NCBI GenBank assembly: GCA_030158125.1
Contig: JAOATL010000012.1
Span: 124,001 to 188,000 of the forward strand
Length of the DNA stretch: 64,000 bases
DNA from: Limnohabitans sp.
GTDB lineage: Bacteria; Pseudomonadota; Gammaproteobacteria; Burkholderiales; Burkholderiaceae_C
Direction: 5' to 3'
Shown: positions 17,991 through 26,537 of the stretch, piece after piece
How the letters are laid out: each line of letters begins with the position of its first letter
How positions within the stretch are numbered: the first letter of the stretch is position 1
The notes under the pieces: generated by a model
What the model was told of the DNA's origin: nothing
The model's database searches: none
The model's input: only the letters and a program-made list of their open reading frames with translations
Translations under genes and position numbers: made by a program

Positions 17991-20900
17991 ATGACCAGCG
18001 TACCGTCCAGTCTTCTGTGGCAATTTTGGATTGACAGAGGGGGCACATTTACCGACATCGTTGGCAAAAAGCCCGATGGTCAGCTGGTGACACACAAGCT
18101 GCTGTCTGAAAATCCAGATCAATACAAAGATGCAGCGGTTGCTGGCATTCGTCACTTATTGGGCTTGTCGAAGGACCAGCCTGTCAGCCCCAAGATGGTG
18201 AGTTGCGTCAAGATGGGCACCACGGTGGCCACCAATGCACTGTTAGAGCGAAAGGGCGAGAGAACGCTGCTGGTCACCACGCGTGGCTTTCGCGATGCGC
18301 TGCGCATTGCCTATCAAAACCGTCCCCGTTTGTTTGACCGCAACATTGTGTTGCCCGAGTTGCTTTACAGCGAAGTGGTCGAAGCGCAAGAGCGCATGTC
18401 TGCACAGGGTGAGGTCATTGAAGCCTTGAACACAGACGCACTGCGCGCGCAATTGCAGGCACAGTTTGAGGCCGGCATTCGCAGTGTGGCCATCGTGTTC
18501 ATGCACGCCTATCGCTACCACCAACACGAAACCGTGGCGGCACAATTGGCGCGCGACATTGGCTTTACCCAAATCAGCACCTCGCATCAAACCAGTCCCT
18601 TGATGAAGTTTGTCAGTCGTGGTGACACCACGGTGGTGGATGCCTATCTGTCGCCCATCTTGCGCCGCTACGTCGATCAAGTGGCCAGTGAAATGCCAGG
18701 CGTTAAGCTCATGTTCATGCAGTCCTCTGGCGGCCTGACCGACGCCCATGCCTTTGCGGGCAAAGACGCCATCTTGAGTGGCCCTGCGGGCGGTATTGTG
18801 GGCATGGCGCGCACAGCCGAAGGGGCGGGTCATGACAAAGTCATTGGCTTTGACATGGGCGGGACCTCGACCGATGTGTCGCACTACGCGGGTCAGTTTG
18901 AGCGCGAGTTTGAAACGCAAGTAGCGGGCATTCGCATGCGTGCGCCCATGATGAGTATTCATACGGTAGCAGCGGGAGGCGGTTCTTTGTTGCAATTTGA
19001 TGGCGCCCGTTTGCGCGTAGGCCCTCAAAGCGCTGGCGCCAATCCTGGGCCTGCTAGTTACAGACGTGGTGGTCCTTTGGCCGTGACGGATGCCAATGTG
19101 TTGGTGGGCAAAGTGCAGCCCGATTTCTTTCCTGCCGTTTTTGGCCCTGAGGGCAATCAGCGATTGGACAAGCAGGCTGTGGCAGAACGCTTTGCGACTT
19201 TGTCAACTCAAATGAACCGACCTGCAGAAGCCATTGCCGATGGCTTCTTGCGCATCGCGGTTCAGCAGATGGCCAACGCCATCAAGAAAATTTCTGTGGC
19301 CCGTGGCTACGATGTGACTCGCTACACTTTGCAATGTTTTGGTGGTGCCGGAGGCCAGCATGCGTGCTTGGTGGCCGATGCGCTCGGCATGAAGCAAGTC
19401 TATGTGCACCCCTTGGCTGGCGTGCTGTCGGCCTACGGGATGGGTTTGGCCGATCAGAGCTTGATCCGTGAGCAAGCGGTGGAGTTGCGCCTCACGCCAG
19501 AGGCCATGCCTTCTTTGGTGGCGCCCCTTCAAAGCTTGGGGGATGCTGCACGTTCTGCGTTAGCCAAACAAGCTTTGGGCGACGTGATTGAACTTCACCA
19601 GCGCGTGCATGTGCGCTACGAAGGAAGTGACTCTGCGCTGGTGGTCAGCATGGGCAGTTTGGCAGACATTACCGCTCGTTTTGAGCAAGCATATCGCCAA
19701 CGATTTGCTTTTTTAATGACCGGCAAAGCGCTCATGGTGGAGGCTGTGTCGGTGGAGGCCGTCATCAAAGGTGATGCCGCAGTTGAGGTGCCGCAAGCGC
19801 TGAATCCAGCACGCGATGTGCCAAAGCGTGCTACCGTCAAAATGTATTCTGCTGGCTCAGATGGTGAGTCACGTTGGTGGGATGCAGGTTTGTTTGTGCG
19901 CGAAGATTTGCGCTTGGGCGATGTGATTGCCGGCCCGGCCATCATTGCCGAGAAGAATGCCACCACGGTGGTAGAGCCGGGTTGGCAAGCGCAAGTCACC
20001 GCACTAGATCACTTGTTGCTAAACCGCGTAGAAGTGCGCCAAACCAAACATGCTGCAGGCACAACAGTCGATCCTGTGCTGCTGGAAGTGTTCAACAACC
20101 TCTTCATGAACATTGCAGAGCAAATGGGTTTGCAATTGCAAAACACGGCTTACTCTGTGAACATCAAAGAGCGTCTTGATTTTTCATGCGCTTTGTTCAA
20201 TGCTGAAGGCCACCTCATTGCCAATGCACCGCACATGCCGGTGCACTTGGGCAGCATGGGCGAGAGCATCAAAACCGTCATTCGAGAAAACGCAGGCAAG
20301 ATGCGCCGCGGTGACGTGTTTGTGTTGAATGACCCTTACCACGGTGGCACGCACTTGCCCGATGTCACCGTCATCACGCCTGTGTTCTTAGAGGGCGCAG
20401 TGCAGCCTGAGTTCTATGTGGGTTCGCGCGGTCACCATGCCGACATCGGCGGCACCACGCCGGGTTCGATGCCGCCTTTCTCCACCACCATCCAAGAAGA
20501 AGGTGTGCAGATCAACAACTTCAAGTTGGTGTCTGAAGGTGTCTTGCAAGAGCAGGGCATGCTGGACTTGTTGGCCAGTGGCCAATACCCCAGTCGCAAT
20601 CCACAACAAAACATGGCCGATTTGCGCGCGCAGTTGGCCGCCAACGAAAAGGGTGTGCAAGAGCTGCACAAAATGGTGGCCGAGTTTGGTTTGGATGTGG
20701 TGCAGGCTTACATGCGCCATGTGCAAGACAATGCCGAAGAATCGGTGCGCCGCGTGATCACACGCTTGAAAGATGGCAGCTTCACTTTGCCGCTAGACAA
20801 TGGCGCGCAAATTAAAGTAGCCGTTCGAGTCGACGCCAAAAATCGCAGTGCCGACATTGATTTCACAGGCACCAGTGCGCAGCAGACCAACAACTTCAAT

Positions 20901-21635
20901 GCACCTACGGCTGTTTGTATGGCCGCGGTGTTGTATGTGTTCAGAAGTTTGGTGAACGACGACATTCCTTTGAATGCGGGTTGCTTAAAACCATTGAACG
21001 TGATCATTCCAGAAGGCTGCATGCTCAACCCCAATTTTCCAGCCTCCGTGGTGGCAGGCAATGTGGAAACTTCAAGTTGCATCACCAATGCCTTGTTTGG
21101 CGCTTTGGGTGTGATGGCGGGCAGTCAGCCCACCATGAACAATTTCACCTTTGGCAATGCCAAGTACCAGTACTACGAAACCATTTCGGGTGGCAGTGGT
21201 GCCGGTGTGATGGTGGACGAGCAAGGTCAGATCACTGCTGGCTTCAATGGCACCTCTGTGGTCCAAACCCACATGACCAATTCACGGCTGACCGATCCTG
21301 AAATTTTGGAATTCAGATTCCCCGTGCGCTTGGACAGTTATGCCATGCGCGAAGGCTCGGGCGGGCAAGGCAAATGGCATGGCGGCATGGGCGGTGTGCG
21401 CCGTATTCGCTTTTTAGAGCCAATGACCGCCAGCATCTTGTCCAATGGCCGAGTGCATCCTGCGTTTGGCATGGCTGGCGGCAAGCCTGGCGCGCCTGGC
21501 ATCAACCAAGTGCAGCGTGCCGATGGCCGAGTGGAGGTGCTGAAGCACATTGGCCAAGTGGAAATGGCCCCAGGCGATGTGTTTGAAATTCACACGCCTG
21601 GTGGTGGTGGTTTTGGCGCTGACACTGCCAAGTGA
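17991..21635 (+). CDS. Fused 5-oxoprolinase (hydantoinase A plus B)
   Basis: Cytoplasmic enzyme of 1214 residues combining HyuA-like (about 1-680) and HyuB-like (about 690-1214) halves, as in ATP-dependent 5-oxoprolinase, which opens 5-oxo-L-proline to L-glutamate. The N-terminus has the nucleotide-binding [11 protein letters not shown], and [10 protein letters not shown] lies further on; the B half starts near [12 protein letters not shown] and carries [20 protein letters not shown] lies just before the ATG. Bacterial members may instead act on hydantoins or related cyclic amides, and many bacteria use the PxpABC enzyme for oxoproline. The full fused length and the divergent TRAP transporter favour a scavenging role. 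Confidence 0.88.
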   Translation: MTSVPSSLLWQFWIDRGGTFTDIVGKKPDGQLVTHKLLSENPDQYKDAAVAGIRHLLGLSKDQPVSPKMVSCVKMGTTVATNALLERKGERTLLVTTRGFRDALRIAYQNRPRLFDRNIVLPELLYSEVVEAQERMSAQGEVIEALNTDALRAQLQAQFEAGIRSVAIVFMHAYRYHQHETVAAQLARDIGFTQISTSHQTSPLMKFVSRGDTTVVDAYLSPILRRYVDQVASEMPGVKLMFMQSSGGLTDAHAFAGKDAILSGPAGGIVGMARTAEGAGHDKVIGFDMGGTSTDVSHYAGQFEREFETQVAGIRMRAPMMSIHTVAAGGGSLLQFDGARLRVGPQSAGANPGPASYRRGGPLAVTDANVLVGKVQPDFFPAVFGPEGNQRLDKQAVAERFATLSTQMNRPAEAIADGFLRIAVQQMANAIKKISVARGYDVTRYTLQCFGGAGGQHACLVADALGMKQVYVHPLAGVLSAYGMGLADQSLIREQAVELRLTPEAMPSLVAPLQSLGDAARSALAKQALGDVIELHQRVHVRYEGSDSALVVSMGSLADITARFEQAYRQRFAFLMTGKALMVEAVSVEAVIKGDAAVEVPQALNPARDVPKRATVKMYSAGSDGESRWWDAGLFVREDLRLGDVIAGPAIIAEKNATTVVEPGWQAQVTALDHLLLNRVEVRQTKHAAGTTVDPVLLEVFNNLFMNIAEQMGLQLQNTAYSVNIKERLDFSCALFNAEGHLIANAPHMPVHLGSMGESIKTVIRENAGKMRRGDVFVLNDPYHGGTHLPDVTVITPVFLEGAVQPEFYVGSRGHHADIGGTTPGSMPPFSTTIQEEGVQINNFKLVSEGVLQEQGMLDLLASGQYPSRNPQQNMADLRAQLAANEKGVQELHKMVAEFGLDVVQAYMRHVQDNAEESVRRVITRLKDGSFTLPLDNGAQIKVAVRVDAKNRSADIDFTGTSAQQTNNFNAPTAVCMAAVLYVFRSLVNDDIPLNAGCLKPLNVIIPEGCMLNPNFPASVVAGNVETSSCITNALFGALGVMAGSQPTMNNFTFGNAKYQYYETISGGSGAGVMVDEQGQITAGFNGTSVVQTHMTNSRLTDPEILEFRFPVRLDSYAMREGSGGQGKWHGGMGGVRRIRFLEPMTASILSNGRVHPAFGMAGGKPGAPGINQVQRADGRVEVLKHIGQVEMAPGDVFEIHTPGGGGFGADTAK

Positions 21636-21643
21636 ACAAATAG

Positions 21644-21663
21644 CCTAGCGGTAAGACGCTAGG
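21644..21663. terminator. Small hairpin between oxoprolinase and Lrp-like genes
   Basis: A 7-bp perfect stem (cctagcg / cgctagg, 6-base loop) spans the last codons of the minus-strand Lrp-like gene, in the 9-base gap between convergent genes. It may act as a weak two-way terminator; no clear T tract is present. Confidence 0.35.
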
Positions 21664-22064
21664 TGAATGTTTGTTTCTGTTGACCGAATACCGCTGATCA
21701 AACGAATTCTTTCGAGCGCGTTAGACAAAGCCTTCATGGAGGGGGCTTCAATTTCAGCCAAAAGGTCCCAGCGGCCATTGGTGTCGTGAAGTGCGCACAC
21801 GCTTGGCTCACCTAGCAAACTGGCGATGACCTGACGCGTGGTGTTGCCTTCCACCAAAACGCCCATCCACGCCTTAATGGTTTCAGGTTCAGTGTCGGGT
21901 CTGAGCCTGATGGTGTAGCCCACGATCACTTGCGAGTCTTCCAGTTTCCGTAAGCGATTGTTGATGGTGCCGCGCGACACTTTTAACTTGTGAGCCAAGT
22001 CAGCAATGCTCATCCGAGCATCTTGTCTGAGTAAGCCGATTAGTTTTTGGTCAATGTCATCCAT
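21645..22064 (-). CDS. Lrp/AsnC-family transcriptional regulator
   Basis: DNA-binding regulator of 139 residues. Residues 1-60 form the AsnC-type helix-turn-helix (DIDQKLIGLLRQDARMS at the start, recognition helix around SRGTINNRLRKLE) and residues 65-139 the RAM ligand-binding domain. Lrp-type proteins respond to amino acids and often control the divergent gene, here an ornithine cyclodeaminase. A 12-bp imperfect inverted repeat in the shared intergenic region is a good operator candidate. Effector unknown; ornithine, proline or a related amino acid is a reasonable guess. Confidence 0.9.
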   Translation of the reverse strand: MDDIDQKLIGLLRQDARMSIADLAHKLKVSRGTINNRLRKLEDSQVIVGYTIRLRPDTEPETIKAWMGVLVEGNTTRQVIASLLGEPSVCALHDTNGRWDLLAEIEAPSMKALSNALERIRLISGIRSTETNIHLASYR

Positions 22065-22085
22065 TTGGAATTATTCTTGTAAATA

Positions 22086-22121
22086 TTACCGAAATGATAC
22101 TTTGTAATGTCATTTTGGTAA
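22086..22121. promoter_or_regulatory. Candidate Lrp-family operator (12-bp inverted repeat)
   Basis: ttaccgaaatga (22086-22097) and tcattttggtaa (22110-22121) are inverted copies with one mismatch and a 12-base A/T-rich spacer, in the AT-rich region between the divergent Lrp-like and ornithine-cyclodeaminase genes. Position, symmetry and dimensions fit binding of an Lrp/AsnC dimer or tetramer. Confidence 0.6.
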
Positions 22122-22217
22122 ATAAATTATCAAAACAGTACATTTTTGACCATTTCAATTGATTCACTTCTTTAGCAAACTCGTCTCTCTTCGTTGTTTA
22201 GATTTTGAGATGCCTCT

Positions 22218-23324
22218 ATGAATGTTTCTAATCCTCAGTCAAGCCCAGTCTTTTCAAAACTGGCCATATCGCTTAGCCCGCTTTATTTGAGTGCACCCGC
22301 CGCGGTTGAGTTGGTACAAAGCATTGGCTTGAAGGCTTGCATGGCTGGCATTGCCGAGTTCATCCATGCAGACTTTTTGCGTTGGGAGGACTTTGATAAA
22401 TCGGCACGCGTTGCCAATCATTCCTTGGATGGTGTAATTGAATTGATGCCCATTGCCGATGACACCACCTACAGTTTCAAGTACGTCAATGGTCATCCAA
22501 AAAACACGGCGATGGGCTTGTCGACCGTCATGGCCTTTGGCGTGATGGCGGATGTTGCGACGGGTGCACCTTTGTTTTTGAGTGAGTTGACACTGACCAC
22601 GGCCCTAAGAACAGCCGCCACTTCTGCATTGGCGGCCAAAGTGTTGGCCAGGCCAGACAGCAAAGTGATGGCATTGATAGGCAATGGTGCTCAAAGTGAA
22701 TTTCAAGCGTTGGCATTCCAGCACTTGGTGGGCATTGAGACCGTGCGTTTGTATGACCTTGATCCACTTGCCAGCGCCAAATGCATGGCCAACTTAAGCG
22801 GCAGTGGCTTGAACTTGCAAATTTGCAACAGCATTGCGCAGGCTGTCAAAGGCGCAGACATCGTGACCACTGTGACGGCCGATAAATCTTGTGCCACCAT
22901 CATCACATCAGATTTGATCGAGCCAGGCATGCACATCAATGGCGTGGGCGGCGATTGTCCTGGCAAAACTGAATTGGCCGCGTCTGTTTTGGCTGCGAGT
23001 AAAGTGTTTGTGGAATACACCCCTCAGTCGCGTGTGGAAGGTGATATTCAGCAAATGCCAGATGACTTCGCAGTGACCGAACTCTGGCAAGTCTTGAAGG
23101 GACAAAAGTCAGGCAGAGACCACGTCTCTCAAATCACGGTGTTTGATTCTGTCGGTTTTGCATTGGAAGATTTTGCAGCCTTGCGATTCATGTATGAAGC
23201 CGCATGCTCATTGGGAGTGGGAGAGCGGTTGTCCTTGATTCCAGTGTTGAGTGATCCCAAAAACTTATTCGGGACGCTGCTGAAAACAGGACTCAAATCT
23301 GACGGCCTGTGTGTTGCGTCATGA
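22218..23324 (+). CDS. Ornithine cyclodeaminase / mu-crystallin family protein
   Basis: Protein of 368 residues with the family's NAD-binding core: IGNGAQSEFQALAF in the Rossmann region and INGVGGDCPGKTEL in the C-terminal part. Ornithine cyclodeaminase turns L-ornithine into L-proline and ammonia with bound NAD+; relatives reduce ketimines or make alanine. The conserved region VNGHPKNT matches the substrate-binding side. It faces the Lrp-like regulator and its 3' end overlaps the convergent LysR gene by 32 bases. True ornithine activity is likely, as the length suits the longer ornithine-specific branch, but not proven. Confidence 0.84.
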   Translation: MNVSNPQSSPVFSKLAISLSPLYLSAPAAVELVQSIGLKACMAGIAEFIHADFLRWEDFDKSARVANHSLDGVIELMPIADDTTYSFKYVNGHPKNTAMGLSTVMAFGVMADVATGAPLFLSELTLTTALRTAATSALAAKVLARPDSKVMALIGNGAQSEFQALAFQHLVGIETVRLYDLDPLASAKCMANLSGSGLNLQICNSIAQAVKGADIVTTVTADKSCATIITSDLIEPGMHINGVGGDCPGKTELAASVLAASKVFVEYTPQSRVEGDIQQMPDDFAVTELWQVLKGQKSGRDHVSQITVFDSVGFALEDFAALRFMYEAACSLGVGERLSLIPVLSDPKNLFGTLLKTGLKSDGLCVAS

Positions 23325-24204
23325 TGGCATCGGTAAGGCAGCGTGCAAAATATGCCGCAGCGGGTGTTAGCGGTACATCGGGCGGTGCAAGCAGGACGAG
23401 TTCAATCGGCGGCGGATTGAGCTTGCGCAAGGAAATTTCGACCAAGCCCCGACATTCGGGTTGCGCTAACAAAGGCGCCGGCATGACGCTGACGGCATCC
23501 GACTGCCTTACCAAAGCCATGGCTGCCATGGCATCGCAGCGCGTCATCAGACTGGGAGCCTTGACTCCCGCTTGTTTGAACATGGCATTCAAGCCATCGT
23601 CCAAATCATTGGCAAAGGGACCAGGTAAAACCCATTCCAATTCGGCCAAGCGGGCTGCGGTGGCTTGTAACAAAATGGGATGCGCCTTGCGCACCACTAT
23701 TTTTTGAGGTTCTTTGAGAAGTCGCGTGGCATCAAATTCTGTATGGATCACTTCGCCGCTGTCTGCCACGATTGCAAAATCCAAAGAACCATCCCGCAAG
23801 CTGGGTAGAACGCGTGCCACCAAGCCTTCGACCAAACGCAACTGAACTTTGGGATACCGCCGCCTGAACCACATGAATGCCTCGCCCAATACCGTGAGCA
23901 TGAGGTAAGGCGTAATGCCAACTCGCAAAGTACCCGTGTCGTCTCCTTGTGACTGCCGAAGGTCTTCATGCGCCAAAGTGATTTGGCGCGTGACCAGTTT
24001 GGCTCTGGCGTGTAATCTTTGGCCGGCTTCTGTAAGCACCACGCCACGCGATTTTCTAATCAGCAAAGAAACGCCAACATCTTCCTCCAGCGTTCGCAAG
24101 GACTTGGTTAAGGCCGCTTGCGTCAGGTGCATTTCGCGTGCGGTGGCCCGAATACTGCCGTGTTCAACCACCCCCACAAGTGCTTGTAGTTGGTGAAGCT
24201 TCAT
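23293..24204 (-). CDS. LysR-family transcriptional regulator
   Basis: Regulator of 303 residues with an N-terminal winged helix-turn-helix (MKLHQLQALVGVVEHGSIRA, then TQAALTKSLRTLEE) and a C-terminal type 2 periplasmic-fold effector domain starting near residue 90. The start at 24204 was chosen because GGAG lies five bases upstream. It is divergent from the Bug-amidohydrolase-amidase operon across 147 bases that contain a perfect palindrome, so it most likely controls that operon in response to its substrate. Confidence 0.9.
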   Translation of the reverse strand: MKLHQLQALVGVVEHGSIRATAREMHLTQAALTKSLRTLEEDVGVSLLIRKSRGVVLTEAGQRLHARAKLVTRQITLAHEDLRQSQGDDTGTLRVGITPYLMLTVLGEAFMWFRRRYPKVQLRLVEGLVARVLPSLRDGSLDFAIVADSGEVIHTEFDATRLLKEPQKIVVRKAHPILLQATAARLAELEWVLPGPFANDLDDGLNAMFKQAGVKAPSLMTRCDAMAAMALVRQSDAVSVMPAPLLAQPECRGLVEISLRKLNPPPIELVLLAPPDVPLTPAAAYFARCLTDAIMTQHTGRQI

Positions 24205-24227
24205 GGTGACTCCAAACGAGGTTTCAA

Positions 24228-24248
24228 ATGACAACTAAAAGTTGTCAT
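24228..24248. promoter_or_regulatory. Candidate LysR operator (perfect 9-bp palindrome)
   Basis: atgacaact (24228-24236) and agttgtcat (24240-24248) form a perfect inverted repeat with an AAA centre, 24 bases upstream of the LysR start. LysR regulators usually bind such a dyad between divergent promoters, both to repress themselves and to activate the neighbour. Confidence 0.65.
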
Positions 24249-24351
24249 GCTGAAAAATTATAGCCTTCCGTTTGTCGTTGGGTGTACCTAGTATCGACTT
24301 GCTGAAATTTTCAAACTTCGAGCTTACATGCTCTCAACAAAGGACTTTTTC

Positions 24352-25338
24352 ATGAAACGATTCGCATCACTGAGTTTGTTACTCCTCAGCGTTCTCACGC
24401 ATTTGATGCCAGCTCATGCTGACACATACCCCAATAAGCCTGTGACCTTGATGGTGCCTTATCCACCGGGTGGTTTGTCGGATGTCATTGCGCGAAAAGT
24501 GAACCAAGCTTTGGCGCAAGAACTGAAACAACCCGTCATTATCGAAAACTTGGGCGGTGCGGGCGGTGCCATTGCTGCACAAAAAGTATTGAGCGCGCCA
24601 GCCGATGGGTATTACATGTTTCAGGGTTCACCCAATGAATTGATTTTGGCGCCCTTGGCCATGAAAGCGGTGAAATACAAGCCCGAAGATTTTCGCTTGA
24701 TTCAGCAAATGGCTTTGGCGCCGATGGCCATCGTGGCGCGCAAAGACTTCCCCGCCAAAAACGCCAATGAAATGGTGGCTTACATTCAAAAAATGGCCAA
24801 AGAGGGTAAGCCTGTCAATTACGCCAGTGTTGGCAACGGCAGTTTCTATCATTTGATTGGTGAAGAATTGTCGAAAAAGATTGGTGCTGAAATGCTCCAC
24901 GTGCCCTACAAAGGCGGCGGTCCCATTTCACAAGATTTATTGGGTGGCCAAATTGACTTGTTCATCACACCTTATGGCGCGCCTCATGTGGCCATGGAAA
25001 AAGAAGGCAAATTGCGATTCATTGCCGTTCTGTCTAGCGAACCCCAACGCTTGATCAAACACATTCCTTCTGTGGATGAAAGCAAATTGCTCAAAGGTTT
25101 TCACTACACCATTGGCAGCGGTTACTACGTGAAGAAGGGCACACCCGAGCCCATTGTGGAGGCCTTACACAAAGCCCTGACCAAAGTGATGTTTGATGCT
25201 GACTTTGTGGCCACGATGGCCGCCATGGGTCAAGACCCTTCTCCTGCATTGCGACTTGATGAAGCCGTCAAAGCCTATGCCGACGACATCAAGTTGTACC
25301 AAGGCATTGCCAAATCCATTAATTTGCAAGCGCAATGA
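24352..25338 (+). CDS. Bug-family (tripartite tricarboxylate) binding protein
   Basis: Periplasmic binding protein of 328 residues. A signal peptide ends near MPAHAD (about residue 24). The mature part has the Bug hallmarks YPNKPVTLMVPYPPGG and ENLGGAGGAIAA, the loops that hold a carboxylate via water bridges. The start at 24352 follows AAAGGA. No tctA/tctB permease genes lie nearby, so it is an orphan receptor of the type very abundant in this order; it may share a distant permease or act as a sensor. Its stop overlaps the amidohydrolase start by ATGA. Confidence 0.88.
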   Translation: MKRFASLSLLLLSVLTHLMPAHADTYPNKPVTLMVPYPPGGLSDVIARKVNQALAQELKQPVIIENLGGAGGAIAAQKVLSAPADGYYMFQGSPNELILAPLAMKAVKYKPEDFRLIQQMALAPMAIVARKDFPAKNANEMVAYIQKMAKEGKPVNYASVGNGSFYHLIGEELSKKIGAEMLHVPYKGGGPISQDLLGGQIDLFITPYGAPHVAMEKEGKLRFIAVLSSEPQRLIKHIPSVDESKLLKGFHYTIGSGYYVKKGTPEPIVEALHKALTKVMFDADFVATMAAMGQDPSPALRLDEAVKAYADDIKLYQGIAKSINLQAQ

Positions 25339-26528
25339 GTTTGTTGCACGCCATGCGTGAACGCGTAGCGCCCTTCGTCGCGCTACGCCACGATTTGCAT
25401 CAGCACCCAGAATTGGGACTTCAAGAATTTCGAACCTCTTCTTTGTTGGCAGAACAGCTTGAAAGTTGGGGCTACAGCGTAACCCGAGGCTTGGCAACAA
25501 CAGGACTCGTCGCGCAATTGGTTCGAGGTGATGGTCGAAAGCGTTTGGGTATTCGAGCTGACATGGATGCCTTGCCGATTCAAGAAACCAATCGCTTTGC
25601 ACATCGCAGTCTTCATGATGGGCTTATGCATGCCTGTGGCCATGATGGTCACACGGCCATGCTGATGGCGGCGGCAAAATACATTTCACAAGAACTTGAT
25701 TTCTCGGGTACTTTGAATTTAATTTTTCAACCTGCAGAGGAACATCCAGGCGGCGCCAAACTCATGATTGAGCAGGGCTTGTTTGAAAAATTTCCCTGCG
25801 ACGCCATCTTTGCGACGCACAACATGCCAGGCATCCCAGCAGGTCAGTTGGTATTCATTGATGGCCCTGCCATGGCGTCATCAGACGATGTCACCATTAC
25901 CCTGACAGGCTCAGGGGGGCATGGTGCCATGCCCCATTTGGCGCAAGATCCCATTGTTGCGGCATCCAGCATTGTGATGTCTCTTCAAACCATCGTGTCA
26001 CGCAACGTGAACCCGTTGCAAACGGCTGTGATCACGGTGGGCTCTTTGGTGGCAGGAAAAGCCAATAACGTGATTCCGAGCTCTGCGCGTTTAGAGTTGA
26101 GCGTTCGTGCACTGGATCGTGATGTGCGTGATCTGCTTCAAGTTCGTATTACAGATTTGGTCACAGCCCAAGCACAAAGCTTCGGCTTACAAGCACAGAT
26201 CGACTACAAGCGCGATTATCCCGTGTTGGTGAATACAACAGCAGAAACCGAATTTGCACGCGCCGTGGGCGTTGCGTTGTTAGGGCATGAAGGCGTCACT
26301 TTACAAGGCAGTCCTCTGACAGGGAGTGAAGACTTTGCCTTCATGTTGGATCACTGCCCCGGTAGTTATCTGATGATTGGCAATGGGACTGCAAAAAGTG
26401 CTGCTGCACCCTCTGACATCGCGCATGCCTGCATGGTGCACAACGCTGGCTATGACTTCAATGACGAAATTTTGCCTGTGGGTGCAGCGTATTGGACTTT
26501 GTTGGCGCAGCGTTACTTAACAAACTAA
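25335..26528 (+). CDS. M20-family amidohydrolase (hippurate hydrolase-like)
   Basis: Metal-dependent amidase or aminoacylase of 397 residues. Metal-binding and catalytic segments of the M20D group are visible: RHDLHQHPE near the start, RADMDALPIQE, HACGHDGH, and PAEEHPGG. These enzymes cleave N-acyl amino acids such as hippurate, or related amides, in the cytoplasm; no signal peptide is seen. Translationally coupled to the Bug binding protein (4-base overlap) and followed after nine bases by an amidase, so the operon likely takes up and hydrolyses an amide or acylated amino acid. Confidence 0.86.
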   Translation: MSLLHAMRERVAPFVALRHDLHQHPELGLQEFRTSSLLAEQLESWGYSVTRGLATTGLVAQLVRGDGRKRLGIRADMDALPIQETNRFAHRSLHDGLMHACGHDGHTAMLMAAAKYISQELDFSGTLNLIFQPAEEHPGGAKLMIEQGLFEKFPCDAIFATHNMPGIPAGQLVFIDGPAMASSDDVTITLTGSGGHGAMPHLAQDPIVAASSIVMSLQTIVSRNVNPLQTAVITVGSLVAGKANNVIPSSARLELSVRALDRDVRDLLQVRITDLVTAQAQSFGLQAQIDYKRDYPVLVNTTAETEFARAVGVALLGHEGVTLQGSPLTGSEDFAFMLDHCPGSYLMIGNGTAKSAAAPSDIAHACMVHNAGYDFNDEILPVGAAYWTLLAQRYLTN

Positions 26529-26537
26529 AAAAATACC

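Noticed and set aside
18243..19028. A 261-codon minus-strand frame inside the oxoprolinase gene.
   Set aside because: Antisense shadow rich in His and Arg; the sense strand has continuous conserved motifs.
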